The translations under genes were made by a program, and so were the position numbers. Shown here one piece after another: positions 8,584-15,946 of a stretch of 30,708 nt of DNA (its first letter is position 1; every line of letters begins with the position of its first letter). Source of the DNA: a virus; IMG/VR virus record IMGVR_UViG_3300036985_001097, positions 1-30,708 of that record; one strand, 5' to 3'. Under the pieces are notes generated by a model. That model ran no database searches and was not told where the DNA came from. It worked only from the letters and a program-made list of their open reading frames with translations.

Positions 8584-8601
8584 ATTTTAAAAAATAATAA
8601 T

Positions 8602-8841
8602 ATGTCAGAAAAAAAGTTTTATGTTGATATTAACCTTCAAGACAATGAGGTTAACAATTTAAAAGCAGATACATTAGATATTACTTCTAATTCAGCAAGT
8701 GCCAACACTAAAAGAATAGTGTATTGGTCAGGACAATATTATTATTCAGATGGTACCAATTGGGTACAAATGAGTGGTGGTGGAGGTGGTGGAGTTGCTA
8801 CTTCTACAAATAATCTTTTTGCATATTACAATTTTGTATAA
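8602..8841 (+). CDS. Short anchor-only fibre protein, anchor family D
   Basis: 79 residues. The N-terminus SEKKFYVDINLQDNEVNNLKAD matches the family D anchor of the gene at 7111. It continues with a small element seen in fibre proteins (IVYWSGQYYYSDGTNWVQM), a run of six glycines, and only 13 more residues. It looks like an anchor plus linker with no binding head. It could be a natural adaptor, or a fibre that lost its C-terminus by a nonsense or deletion event. No in-frame continuation is visible before the next start at 8863. Confidence 0.62.
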   Translation: MSEKKFYVDINLQDNEVNNLKADTLDITSNSASANTKRIVYWSGQYYYSDGTNWVQMSGGGGGGVATSTNNLFAYYNFV

Positions 8842-8862
8842 TTTTATAAAAAATAAAAAACA

Positions 8863-9126
8863 ATGATGACTTATACAGCTCCAGATGGACATATAATTGA
8901 AAGTGTTCCGTTGCCTAATGAAGTAACTTATATTTCTACTTGTTCAAGAGCAGACTTTGGAGATGGTTTTTACTATTCTTATGAAACAATGGGTGCTCCT
9001 ACAGAATTAGGAGTTCAAGGTATTCATGTAAATAGAACAGTAGATGAAGGTGTTATGACTATTGTCATAAAAGAATTTTCAGAACAAGAACTTATAGATT
9101 TAAAAAGCATATCACCAGAATCTTAA
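8863..9126 (+). CDS. Small protein of unknown function in the fibre locus
   Basis: 87 residues. Two adjacent ATG codons (8863 and 8866) could both serve as start. The sequence has YTAPDGHIIESVPLPNEV, TYISTCSRADFGDGFYYSY and a final acidic EFSEQELIDLKSIS segment. No membrane segment or signal peptide is visible. The gene stands 21 nt after the short anchor protein and 10 nt before the next gene. It is not recognised; a minor virion protein or fibre assembly factor is possible by position. Confidence 0.6.
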   Translation: MMTYTAPDGHIIESVPLPNEVTYISTCSRADFGDGFYYSYETMGAPTELGVQGIHVNRTVDEGVMTIVIKEFSEQELIDLKSISPES

Positions 9127-9136
9127 AATATAAACA

Positions 9137-9589
9137 ATGGCAGCAAATACAACACCAATATTTACCTTAAAAGGTAATTTTACACCAGCAAGAATAAATG
9201 CTACAAATACAGCTTCAGATGGAAGTGGTACAATAGGGTTTACTATTTTTACAATTGTAACAGCAGGAGTAGATGGCACAAGAGTAGATGGAATTAGATT
9301 TACTAATTCTGGTAGTGCAACATCAGGTGCACCAAATGCAAAAGTTATGAGAATATTCTTATCAGACACAACAGGAGCATTAGCTACTAATAGATTGATA
9401 GGAGAAATTGCTGGATTAACAACGCCTGCAAAAAGCAATGTAGCTGTTACTGCAACAGCACTTTATACTTTTGACCAACCAATTATTATGAGGTCAGGTC
9501 AAGTTATGTATGTAACAATGAGCCAAGCAGTGGCTTATTCTTCTACAGTAGATCAGATGGATGCTATTGCATATGCAGGAGATTATTAG
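9137..9589 (+). CDS. Virion structural protein candidate
   Basis: 150 residues, low in charge and rich in Thr, Ala and Ser. The pattern TIFTIVTAGVDGTRVDGIRFTN followed by KVMRIFLSD and QPIIMRSGQVMYVTMSQAV looks like a small beta-barrel family common among uncharacterised phage structural proteins. It precedes the giant beta-solenoid gene by 19 nt and may be its partner or chaperone. Attribution to the virion is by composition and context. The minus-strand ORF over it is a shadow. Confidence 0.62.
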   Translation: MAANTTPIFTLKGNFTPARINATNTASDGSGTIGFTIFTIVTAGVDGTRVDGIRFTNSGSATSGAPNAKVMRIFLSDTTGALATNRLIGEIAGLTTPAKSNVAVTATALYTFDQPIIMRSGQVMYVTMSQAVAYSSTVDQMDAIAYAGDY

Positions 9590-9608
9590 TATTTAATTAT
9601 TTTTAGTT

Positions 9609-12600
9609 ATGGCTACTATAACAGCAGCAGCAGGTGGTGGTAATTGGAATGTAGGTTCTACTTGGAACGGAGGGGTTGTACCTTTAACTACTGATGATGT
9701 AGTTTTAAATGCAACATCAGGTCAAGTAACAATAACCGCTACTGCTCAATGTGTTGATATAAATTTTACAGGTTATACAAATACAATAACTTTTAATGCT
9801 AATCTTACTATAACAGGAGATTTAACAAGAAGTGCATCTGTTTTTAGTTATGCAGGAACAGGTGGGATAATTATAGCAGGAACTACGACACAAATAATTA
9901 CTACTACAAGTGTAGCTTGGACTATACCTGTTACTTTTGGTGGTGCATCTCCGAGTATAAGTATAAATGGTGCTTTTAATATAACTGCTCCATTAACATT
10001 ATCTTCTACAACAAGCCCTGTAATAGCAAGGGCAAATGGTTTTGACTTAACTGAAAATGTTAATCCAAGTGGCAATATAACCATTTCAGGAGGTGGTACT
10101 TATACAGGTTCAGCAAACATAGTTATATTAGGCTCTAATAATCAAACATTTACAGCAGGTTTTAATCATCAAATAAGAAATAACCTTACAATAAACAAAA
10201 CTGGTGGAGTTCTTACTCTATCAGGAACACTAAATTATAATACAGGAACATTTACTTATACAGCAGGGACTGTAAATACAGGGACATCTACTTTAAATAT
10301 TGGTGCAACAACAACTTTTAACACTAATGGTAGTACAGTAAGTGGTGCAACTGCAACATCTTCAACTGGTATAAATTGGTTTAATGTTACTTTATCAAGT
10401 ACGCTAAATTTAACAAGTAACTTTACATCAGTAGGTACATTTACTGCAAATGCAGGAGCAATAACAAGAGCAGCTTCTGAAAGCCTTTATTTAGGTGGTA
10501 GTTTAACAATGAGTTCTACTTTGGTTTCGAGTTCAACACCAATCATAATGAATGGCACAGGTACTTGGAGTGGTTCAGGATTATTGTATGCTTCTTTAAC
10601 ATTTAATACAACAGGAACTATTACTATTTCAGGCACAGTTTCAATTGCAACAACAACATTTGCTATTACATTAACTTATATTGTTAATACTGGAAGTGTT
10701 GTTACATCAGGAAGCACATTAACTATTAGCAGAGGTGGTACTTCAACTTCACTAACATTAAATACAGGAACACTATCTTGGAATAACATTCAAATTAATG
10801 GTTATAATCAAACTGGTGGTGTTACATTTTTAACATTAGCAAGTGATTTGAATATGTCAGGAAATCTACTAACGGTAGTTATAGGACTTAATGGAGTAAA
10901 TTGCCAAATAAATGGATTATTTAATGTAAATGTAGGAGGTAATTTATTTATAAATGCTACAACAACTGGAACATCAACAATAGTATTAAATGGTGCAGGT
11001 AATCAAACTTGGTCATCAACAGGATATTATTTATCAAACATTCTAACAATAAATAAGGCAAGTGGAACATTAACAATAGGTACTTTAGCATTACCAAATG
11101 TATATTATAATACAGGAACTTTAACTTATAATAATATAGGAGGAACGGTAAACGCTTCTACAAATAGTTCAACATTAAATATTAATAGTTCTTGCACTTT
11201 AAATACAAGTAGTATTACTTGGTATAATATTACAAATAATGCAACACAAACTCTAACATTAACAGGCAATTTAGTATGGTCTAATAATTGGAATGTTACG
11301 GCAGGAACAATAAGTTTTGCTAATATAGGAACTCTTTCACCAAGTTCTACTGCAAATGTTAATTTTAGTGGTTCTTCTATAATAAATTTGAAAAATAATA
11401 TTCAAATAACTAATGCCACATTTAATACTACAACAATTAATACTAATACAATAAGTGTATCAGGAAATTTAACTGTTAGTGGTTCGACTTCGGGTACAAC
11501 AACTACAAATATTAATGGTAATGGTTCACAAACTTGGACTTCTACTGCTTACTTATCTGCACCTTTAACAATTGCTAAAACGGTAGGTAGCACATTATTA
11601 TTAAGTGCAAATACTTATTATGGTACAGGGACACTTACTTATGTTTCAGGAACTATTGATTCTACAACTAATTCAAATACTTTAAACCTTACAGGTTCAC
11701 CATCTTTAAATACTTTAGGGACAACATGGAATAAGGTAACTTTTTCAAATACAACTATAACTTTACTAAGTGATTTTACAGCAACAGGGCTTACAAATGT
11801 AGTAGCACCTGCTGTCGGAACAGCTTTAAGTGTGGCTATTAATGGTGTTGGTAGGAAATATTATGCAAATGGTGGAATGACTTGTAACTCTACAAGTTCA
11901 AATGGAACATTATCAGGAACAGCAGAATTAAGATTTGAAGGGATAGGTTATTGGCAAACAGTAGCATCAGGTAATAACTCAACATGGTATCAAATAGATA
12001 CTGTAATAAATCCTACTGGTAATTTTTTTATAGATGTTAGATTTATAATTAATAAAATAACATATAGTAATACCAATGGAGGTACAATTACATCTGCAAA
12101 TTTATTTATAGGCACAAATAATACTAATGTTTGGTCAGGAGGTATAACTCTTGACACTAATGATTTATTTTGGAATAGTATAACATATTTTAATCATAAT
12201 AACACAGCAGGTTCAAGCTCAACATTAACTTCTTTAAGTAGTATAAATTCTATTTATTGGCTTTTTTTAAATGTTGGAACTGCTACAAACTTTAATATAA
12301 ATTTTTCTTTTCCAAGTGGAGGCGGTATATCAAACACAGGAACTTTTTATGTTTCTCAAAGAGTTATTGTAAATTTACCTACCAATGCTAATTTTGAAAC
12401 AGATAATTTATACTTTAGTAATGGTGGGGTTGCTGTTACTGGTAACACACAATTAAACAATGGTATTGTTGTGGTAAAAAGAGTTTTAGAAAAGCAAGAT
12501 GCTTTTAATTCAAGTTTTGGTACAACATTAATTAAATTTGCAAATAATAGTAGTTGGTCAAACCTAAATGGAGGAATATCTTTTGTAATGGAGATATTAG

Positions 12601-13094
12601 GTAATGTTACATTTAATGGAAATTCTTATTCACAAGCTACTTTAAAATATACAGGAAACATAAACTCTCCAATAGCTAAAGGTACTTTAAATATAACAGC
12701 AAATTGTGCTTTGACTAATATGCACAAATTAACATTTAATAATTTAGTTATTACAAGTGGGACAACTATGACAATGAATGAGTTTTTTAGTGGATTGCCA
12801 AATAAAAATAGTATTGTAGGAGCAAGTTCAACAAGTAATTTTAATGTTACTTTTACAGATAACTTTGAGAAAATAGCAAAGTTTATTAATGTGAATGGTG
12901 TAACATTTACAAGACCTCAACAATTATTGCTATTAACTAATCAACCTAAAAAGTCAAGAAATATAGGTATAAGATATAACAACCAATCTCCTAATGGTAT
13001 AGCTAAAGGAGAGCCAAGTGTACAAAATTTACTAACAGTTGGTCAATCTAGAACTCTTCTATTAGGTGATCCAGCATTTGTAAAATCAATATAA
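9609..13094 (+). CDS. Giant Ser/Thr/Asn-rich beta-solenoid surface or tail-spike protein
   Basis: 1161 residues, one of the longest genes in the window. It opens with GGNWNVGSTWNGGVVPLTTDD followed by VVLNA, a motif found at the start of surface beta-helix proteins, where it precedes parallel beta-strands. The body is a long series of short strands separated by Thr/Ser/Asn turns (LTITGDLTRS, TLNIGATTTFN, NLTINKTGGVLTLSG, ILTINKASGTLTIG). GNxxQTW-type units recur. Charged residues are very sparse until ~1050, where a Lys/Arg-containing tail (QPKKSRNIGIRYNNQ ... SRTLLLGDPAFVKSI) closes the protein and may dock to the virion or to a partner. No catalytic glycosidase or lyase motif was recognised. 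It is probably a spike or adhesin for the host envelope. Confidence 0.75.
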   Translation: MATITAAAGGGNWNVGSTWNGGVVPLTTDDVVLNATSGQVTITATAQCVDINFTGYTNTITFNANLTITGDLTRSASVFSYAGTGGIIIAGTTTQIITTTSVAWTIPVTFGGASPSISINGAFNITAPLTLSSTTSPVIARANGFDLTENVNPSGNITISGGGTYTGSANIVILGSNNQTFTAGFNHQIRNNLTINKTGGVLTLSGTLNYNTGTFTYTAGTVNTGTSTLNIGATTTFNTNGSTVSGATATSSTGINWFNVTLSSTLNLTSNFTSVGTFTANAGAITRAASESLYLGGSLTMSSTLVSSSTPIIMNGTGTWSGSGLLYASLTFNTTGTITISGTVSIATTTFAITLTYIVNTGSVVTSGSTLTISRGGTSTSLTLNTGTLSWNNIQINGYNQTGGVTFLTLASDLNMSGNLLTVVIGLNGVNCQINGLFNVNVGGNLFINATTTGTSTIVLNGAGNQTWSSTGYYLSNILTINKASGTLTIGTLALPNVYYNTGTLTYNNIGGTVNASTNSSTLNINSSCTLNTSSITWYNITNNATQTLTLTGNLVWSNNWNVTAGTISFANIGTLSPSSTANVNFSGSSIINLKNNIQITNATFNTTTINTNTISVSGNLTVSGSTSGTTTTNINGNGSQTWTSTAYLSAPLTIAKTVGSTLLLSANTYYGTGTLTYVSGTIDSTTNSNTLNLTGSPSLNTLGTTWNKVTFSNTTITLLSDFTATGLTNVVAPAVGTALSVAINGVGRKYYANGGMTCNSTSSNGTLSGTAELRFEGIGYWQTVASGNNSTWYQIDTVINPTGNFFIDVRFIINKITYSNTNGGTITSANLFIGTNNTNVWSGGITLDTNDLFWNSITYFNHNNTAGSSSTLTSLSSINSIYWLFLNVGTATNFNINFSFPSGGGISNTGTFYVSQRVIVNLPTNANFETDNLYFSNGGVAVTGNTQLNNGIVVVKRVLEKQDAFNSSFGTTLIKFANNSSWSNLNGGISFVMEILGNVTFNGNSYSQATLKYTGNINSPIAKGTLNITANCALTNMHKLTFNNLVITSGTTMTMNEFFSGLPNKNSIVGASSTSNFNVTFTDNFEKIAKFINVNGVTFTRPQQLLLLTNQPKKSRNIGIRYNNQSPNGIAKGEPSVQNLLTVGQSRTLLLGDPAFVKSI

Positions 13095-13107
13095 AGTTTT
13101 AACTTTG
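13078..13107 (+). promoter_or_regulatory. Bacteroidota-type promoter before 13126
   Basis: TTG at 13078-13080, a 19-nt spacer and TAACTTTG at 13100-13107 match the Bacteroidota sigma consensus TTG-N19/20-TAnnTTTG. The -33 element lies inside the last codons of the beta-solenoid gene. The predicted start is about 13112-13114, just where the AAACCAAC leader motif begins. Confidence 0.7.
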
Positions 13108-13125
13108 CAAAAAAAACCAACTATT

Positions 13126-13305
13126 ATGTCAGAGCAAATTACCATGACTAAAGAAGAAGCTTTAAAGATTATTCAAAATGTAGCAGCTAATGCTGTAGGT
13201 AATCTTAAAGATCATCAAGCAATCCAAACAGCTTTAATTGTTATAGCCAAAGAACTTGATAAAAAAGAAACTGTTGCAGAAAACACCTTAGAAAAACCAT
13301 ATTAA
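13126..13305 (+). CDS. Small unknown protein at the head of the lysis region
   Basis: 59 residues from ATG at 13126 (MSEQITMTKEEALKIIQNVA). A TTG 21 nt upstream would add seven residues, but it falls inside the promoter -7 element and is less likely. The sequence is mostly helical with mixed charge (EALKIIQNVAANAVGNLKD, QTALIVIAKELDKKE). No membrane segment is visible. It follows its own promoter and an AAACCAAC leader. Function unknown; a regulatory or lysis-timing role is only positional. Confidence 0.65.
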   Translation: MSEQITMTKEEALKIIQNVAANAVGNLKDHQAIQTALIVIAKELDKKETVAENTLEKPY

Positions 13306-13321
13306 TTCTACCTTTTTTTAT

Positions 13322-13352
13322 TTGTATTTTTTGGAAGTATAGATTATATTTG
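13322..13352 (+). promoter_or_regulatory. Bacteroidota-type promoter of the lysis cassette
   Basis: TTG at 13322-13324, a 20-nt spacer and TATATTTG at 13345-13352. The predicted start near 13358 lies inside a perfect 14-bp palindrome, TTATATTAATATAA (13353-13366), which could be an operator or an accident of AT-richness. It fits expression of the gene at 13379 and the two lysis genes after it. Confidence 0.68.
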
Positions 13353-13378
13353 TTATATTAATATAATATATTTTTATA

Positions 13379-13687
13379 ATGCATATGACACTTGAATTAG
13401 CTGAAACAATTATAGGGGTAGCCGGTGGTATAATTGGCTTATTACTAGTAATTTTAGGATACTTTTTAAAGATTATCCACAATGACACTAAAAAAGCCAT
13501 AGAAGAAGTTGGCAAAAACAAAGGTAGAATAGAGCTGGTAGAGCAACAGCTTAACTCTGATGTAAAAAGATTAGAGCAAACTACACAGTTAGAACTAAGA
13601 ACACTGGCCCAAACAGTAACAAAGCTTTCAGCAAGCGTTGATCAACTAGTTCAAATTCAATTACAAGCAGCAGCATTAAAGCACTAA
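13379..13687 (+). CDS. Membrane-anchored coiled-coil protein (holin/lysis accessory candidate)
   Basis: 102 residues. One strong membrane segment (residues ~10-33, IIGVAGGIIGLLLVILGYFL) is followed by a long hydrophilic helical part (~36-98) with heptad-like spacing (NKGRIELVEQQLNSDVKRLE, TLAQTVTKLSASVDQLVQIQ), so a coiled coil is likely. A second ATG two codons downstream (13385) is an alternative start. It lies directly downstream of a promoter and 1 nt before a holin-like gene. This architecture fits an antiholin, holin or signal-arrest accessory; no specific family is claimed. The minus-strand ORF overlapping its 5' end is a shadow. Confidence 0.68.
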   Translation: MHMTLELAETIIGVAGGIIGLLLVILGYFLKIIHNDTKKAIEEVGKNKGRIELVEQQLNSDVKRLEQTTQLELRTLAQTVTKLSASVDQLVQIQLQAAALKH

Positions 13688-13688
13688 T

Positions 13689-13925
13689 ATGAAAATATCA
13701 ATGAAACATTATTGGGCTCCAACTCCTAAAAAGTGGAGAAAAATTGGTGATGCTATCCTAGCTACAGGAACTTTTGTAACTGCTGGAGCATTACTAGAAT
13801 ATGATAAAATGAAAGAAATCTTTACTCCACAAGAAGTTAAAGCTGTTATAGCAATAGCTTTTGTATTAGGAGTTGTAGGTAAATTCTTAACAAATTTCTT
13901 TACTACAGAAAACCATGATAAATAA
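13689..13925 (+). CDS. Putative two-TM holin
   Basis: 78 residues. A basic N-terminus (MKISMKHYWAPTPKKWRKIG) precedes two hydrophobic segments at about 18-36 (IGDAILATGTFVTAGALL) and 50-71 (VKAVIAIAFVLGVVGKFLTN). A short charged loop lies between them and the tail is polar. The size, two TM helices and basic N-terminus suit a class II holin, and the PTPKKWRKIGDA motif recurs in small membrane proteins of Bacteroidota phages. It overlaps the spanin-like gene by 11 nt (ATGATAAATAA), so coupling is likely. No endolysin lies beside it. Confidence 0.72.
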   Translation: MKISMKHYWAPTPKKWRKIGDAILATGTFVTAGALLEYDKMKEIFTPQEVKAVIAIAFVLGVVGKFLTNFFTTENHDK

Positions 13926-14451
13926 AGCACTACTTTCTTTACTGATTATACTAAGTCTATCCCAGTGTATTCTTACTAAGAAGCAAAAGGATAAATTCTT
14001 AGCTAAATATTGTGAAAGAAAAGACAGCTTGGTTTATATAAGAAAAGATTCAATAGTAGTAAAAGATACTACAATATACATTCCTACCATTGTCAATACT
14101 CCTATCTATTTAGAAAATCCATGCAAGGAGTTATGTGACTCACTAGGTAAATTAAAACCTTTCTTTAAGAGTCAATCTAAAAATGGTATAAAAAGTACAG
14201 TTAAATCTGTAGGAAACTCAATAGTTGTACAGTGTGAGACAGATTCTTTAAAAGCTAGAATACAATATCTTGAACACTACATAACTAATATAGAAAAAAG
14301 TTATACAGAAAATACAGTAGAAAAATCTTGTGAACTAGAGCATGCTACCAAATTTGATGGTTTCACTTGGTGGTGGTTCTGGATAACTGCATCTATCATA
14401 GTACTATTTGTACTTGTAAAAAAATTTAAAGCTTATCTTAATAGGTTTTAA
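13915..14451 (+). CDS. Putative unimolecular spanin (lipoprotein with C-terminal TM)
   Basis: 178 residues. The N-terminus is a lipoprotein signal (INKALLSLLIILSLSQC, lipid-carrying Cys18), and the C-terminus has a single strong membrane helix at about 152-168 (WWWFWITASIIVLFVLV) followed by a short basic tail. Between them is a ~125-residue periplasmic region with a helical stretch (SLKARIQYLEHYITNIEKSY). A protein tethered to the outer membrane by lipid and to the inner membrane by a C-terminal helix is the defining layout of u-spanins (as phage T1 gp11), which fuse the two membranes in the last step of lysis. Gln before the Cys is unusual for enteric lipoboxes but acceptable in Bacteroidota. 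It follows the holin, consistent with this role. Confidence 0.72.
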   Translation: MINKALLSLLIILSLSQCILTKKQKDKFLAKYCERKDSLVYIRKDSIVVKDTTIYIPTIVNTPIYLENPCKELCDSLGKLKPFFKSQSKNGIKSTVKSVGNSIVVQCETDSLKARIQYLEHYITNIEKSYTENTVEKSCELEHATKFDGFTWWWFWITASIIVLFVLVKKFKAYLNRF

Positions 14452-14460
14452 GATTAAACT

Positions 14461-14505
14461 TTGTAAGTTTAAAATATTTTTTTAAATTTGTAAAGTTTAA
14501 ACTTA
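14461..14505 (+). promoter_or_regulatory. Bacteroidota-type promoter with flanking inverted/direct repeats
   Basis: TTG at 14461-14463, a 19-nt spacer and TAAATTTG at 14483-14490 form a promoter for the gene at 14511. A 10-bp inverted repeat (TAAGTTTAAA at 14464-14473, TTTAAACTTA at 14496-14505) flanks the -7 element. TTGTAAGTTTAAA at 14461 and TTGTAAAGTTTAAA at 14488 form an imperfect direct repeat. This looks like a regulated promoter; the regulator is unknown. Confidence 0.66.
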
Positions 14506-14510
14506 TAACT

Positions 14511-14816
14511 ATGACAGAAGAAACCAACAAACAAGCAGAAGAATTAACTCCAGAGCAGTTAACTGCACAGAGACTGAAAGTAATTAATTACTACACAGCT
14601 CAAATTGATGTACTCAAAGTTCAAGCAGAGTATGAAAAACTATTAGCAGAGATTGAAGAATCTAGAGCTAAAAGAATGTCCATGATCATTAGCCAAGCTA
14701 GAATGTCTCAAGGTCCTGCAGATGAAGAACAGGAACAAGAACAGGATCCTGAAGCTGAGGCCAAAGCACCGGAAGAAGTGCAAGCTCCTAAAGAAAGAAA
14801 ATTAAAGAAAGCTTAA
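14511..14816 (+). CDS. Small acidic coiled-coil protein of unknown function
   Basis: 101 residues. The first two thirds are helical and heptad-like (TPEQLTAQRLKVINYYTAQI, VLKVQAEYEKLLAEIEESRA), and the last third is a low-complexity Glu/Pro/Lys tail (EEQEQEQDPEAEAKAPEEVQ). There is no membrane segment or signal. It opens a new transcription unit, directly downstream of the promoter at 14461, that leads into the nucleic-acid-binding block and the terminase. It may be a scaffold- or packaging-associated protein; no family is claimed. Confidence 0.62.
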   Translation: MTEETNKQAEELTPEQLTAQRLKVINYYTAQIDVLKVQAEYEKLLAEIEESRAKRMSMIISQARMSQGPADEEQEQEQDPEAEAKAPEEVQAPKERKLKKA

Positions 14817-14835
14817 CTAAGTCAATTAAACCAAC

Positions 14836-15258
14836 ATGGCTAAGTTTAATATTGTAGATAAGAAAGTCAATATGACTCTGGAAGAAATTATTAGATTCCA
14901 GTTAATCACCTATTGTTATATCAAGAGAATAACACTAAGTGAAGCAGAACTAAGCTGTCTTACTTTATTAGGTCTCAATAAAAAAACTGAGCTTTCTAAT
15001 TTTTGTAATGCTTGTTGTGATCCTGAAAACCGGGATAGAGAACCAGACTCTGTTTATACTAAAACAATATTTAAGACTCCTCAAACAGTAAGAAACTGCC
15101 TTACCAAGATGATCAACAATAATATTGTTTCTAAAGAGGGTCTGGGTCACAACAAGACAGTGGAGCTCAATCATGAACTTCAGATGCAGATAGAAGGTAA
15201 CATATTGTTAAACTATAAAATTTATCACGTTGCTGCTCAAGAAAGCCAAGGAGTTTAA
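14836..15258 (+). CDS. Winged-helix-like putative DNA-binding protein
   Basis: 140 residues. The C-terminal half contains a helix-turn-helix-like stretch (IFKTPQTVRNCLTKMINNNI followed by VSKEGLGHNKTVELN), where TPQTVRNCLTKM would be the recognition helix and the following residues a beta wing. An N-terminal helical part (MTLEEIIRFQLITYCYIKRI) could mediate dimerisation. Cys54 and the nearby CCDPE segment do not form a full zinc site. The gene follows AAACCAAC immediately before ATG and overlaps the IHF-like gene by 29 nt. A late-gene or packaging regulator is plausible; its target is unknown. Confidence 0.6.
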   Translation: MAKFNIVDKKVNMTLEEIIRFQLITYCYIKRITLSEAELSCLTLLGLNKKTELSNFCNACCDPENRDREPDSVYTKTIFKTPQTVRNCLTKMINNNIVSKEGLGHNKTVELNHELQMQIEGNILLNYKIYHVAAQESQGV

Positions 15259-15631
15259 GAAACCTGTAGCAGAAGACTTAAACCTATCTGAAGAACTGGT
15301 TAATGATGTAATAGATTTTTATTGGGAGAAAGTAAGAAAGCTCATAACTACTGTGGATGAAAACTCTATAGAGATTCTTAACTTAGGTACATTCAAGTTA
15401 AAGACATGGAAAATAGATGAGACTACTAGTACATACAAAGCCATAATAGAAAGACTAGAGGGTAAGTTTGGTAAGTATGCTATTAAGAGAGAATATGAGT
15501 ACAGACTTGAAATACTAGAAAAAGCTAAAGAATTTGCTGCTGAAGAGAAAGAAAGATTAACTAAAATTAAACAAGAAAGATATGCTAGCAAAGATAAAGA
15601 CAATCTGGAAGAACAAGCTTCAGATACTTGA
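15230..15631 (+). CDS. IHF/HU-like DNA-bending protein
   Basis: 133 residues. Residues ~8-60 follow the HU/IHF plan: an N-terminal helix, LSEELVNDVIDFYWEKVRKL as the second helix, then ENSIEILNLGTFKLKTWKI, matching the HU/IHF EIRxxGTF strand region. The DNA-contacting arm is short or divergent, and a long charged helical tail replaces the usual C-terminus, so the protein exceeds the ~90-residue norm. IHF-like genes sit near packaging genes in crAss-like phages. No in-frame ATG is available. The best start is TTG at 15230 (ATC at 15224 and ATA at 15215 are alternatives, with a stop at 15209), 29 nt inside the previous gene, so coupled initiation is likely. Confidence 0.66.
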   Translation: MLLKKAKEFKKPVAEDLNLSEELVNDVIDFYWEKVRKLITTVDENSIEILNLGTFKLKTWKIDETTSTYKAIIERLEGKFGKYAIKREYEYRLEILEKAKEFAAEEKERLTKIKQERYASKDKDNLEEQASDT

Positions 15632-15917
15632 AGGACTTAAGAATACATGGGTAAGACACCCTAAGATTGAGAGAATAGCTTATGATAGATTAAGCATTTG
15701 TGAAGACTGTGATTTAATAGACAGGGAAGGAAGTAAATGTGTTATGCCCGGCACACAGCCATGCTGTGGAGAATGCGGGTGTAAGCTTACTCTAAAAGCA
15801 AGATCACTTTCATCAGAATGCCCACATCCTAATGGACCTAAATGGAAAGCTTTAATGACTGACCAAGAAGAAGATGTTTACTATGCAAAGATCAAGTATG
15901 ATCCAGACAAAGATTAA
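15582..15917 (+). CDS. Small Cys-rich zinc-finger protein
   Basis: 111 residues. Cysteines at about 40, 43, 53, 61, 62, 65, 67 and 80 (CEDC, CVMPG, CCGECGC, SSECPHP) form one or two structural zinc sites. The pattern ICEDCDLIDREGSKC ... PCCGECGCKL is a recurring Zn-ribbon in phages of Bacteroidota. It starts 50 nt inside the IHF-like gene in another frame. A role in DNA packaging or late transcription is possible from its position between IHF-like and nuclease genes; binding to nucleic acid is inferred, not shown. Confidence 0.66.
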   Translation: MLAKIKTIWKNKLQILEGLKNTWVRHPKIERIAYDRLSICEDCDLIDREGSKCVMPGTQPCCGECGCKLTLKARSLSSECPHPNGPKWKALMTDQEEDVYYAKIKYDPDKD

Positions 15918-15946
15918 AATTAAAAACCAACTCAAACACCAACCCA

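Noticed and set aside
13105-13125. TTG start for the small gene at 13126
   Set aside because: It lies inside the -7 element of the promoter, so the codon would be upstream of the predicted transcript start. ATG at 13126 follows the AAACCAAC leader.
13306-13378. Terminator after the 13126 gene
   Set aside because: There is a T-run at about 13313-13320 but no convincing stem directly before it; the stretch fits a promoter better.
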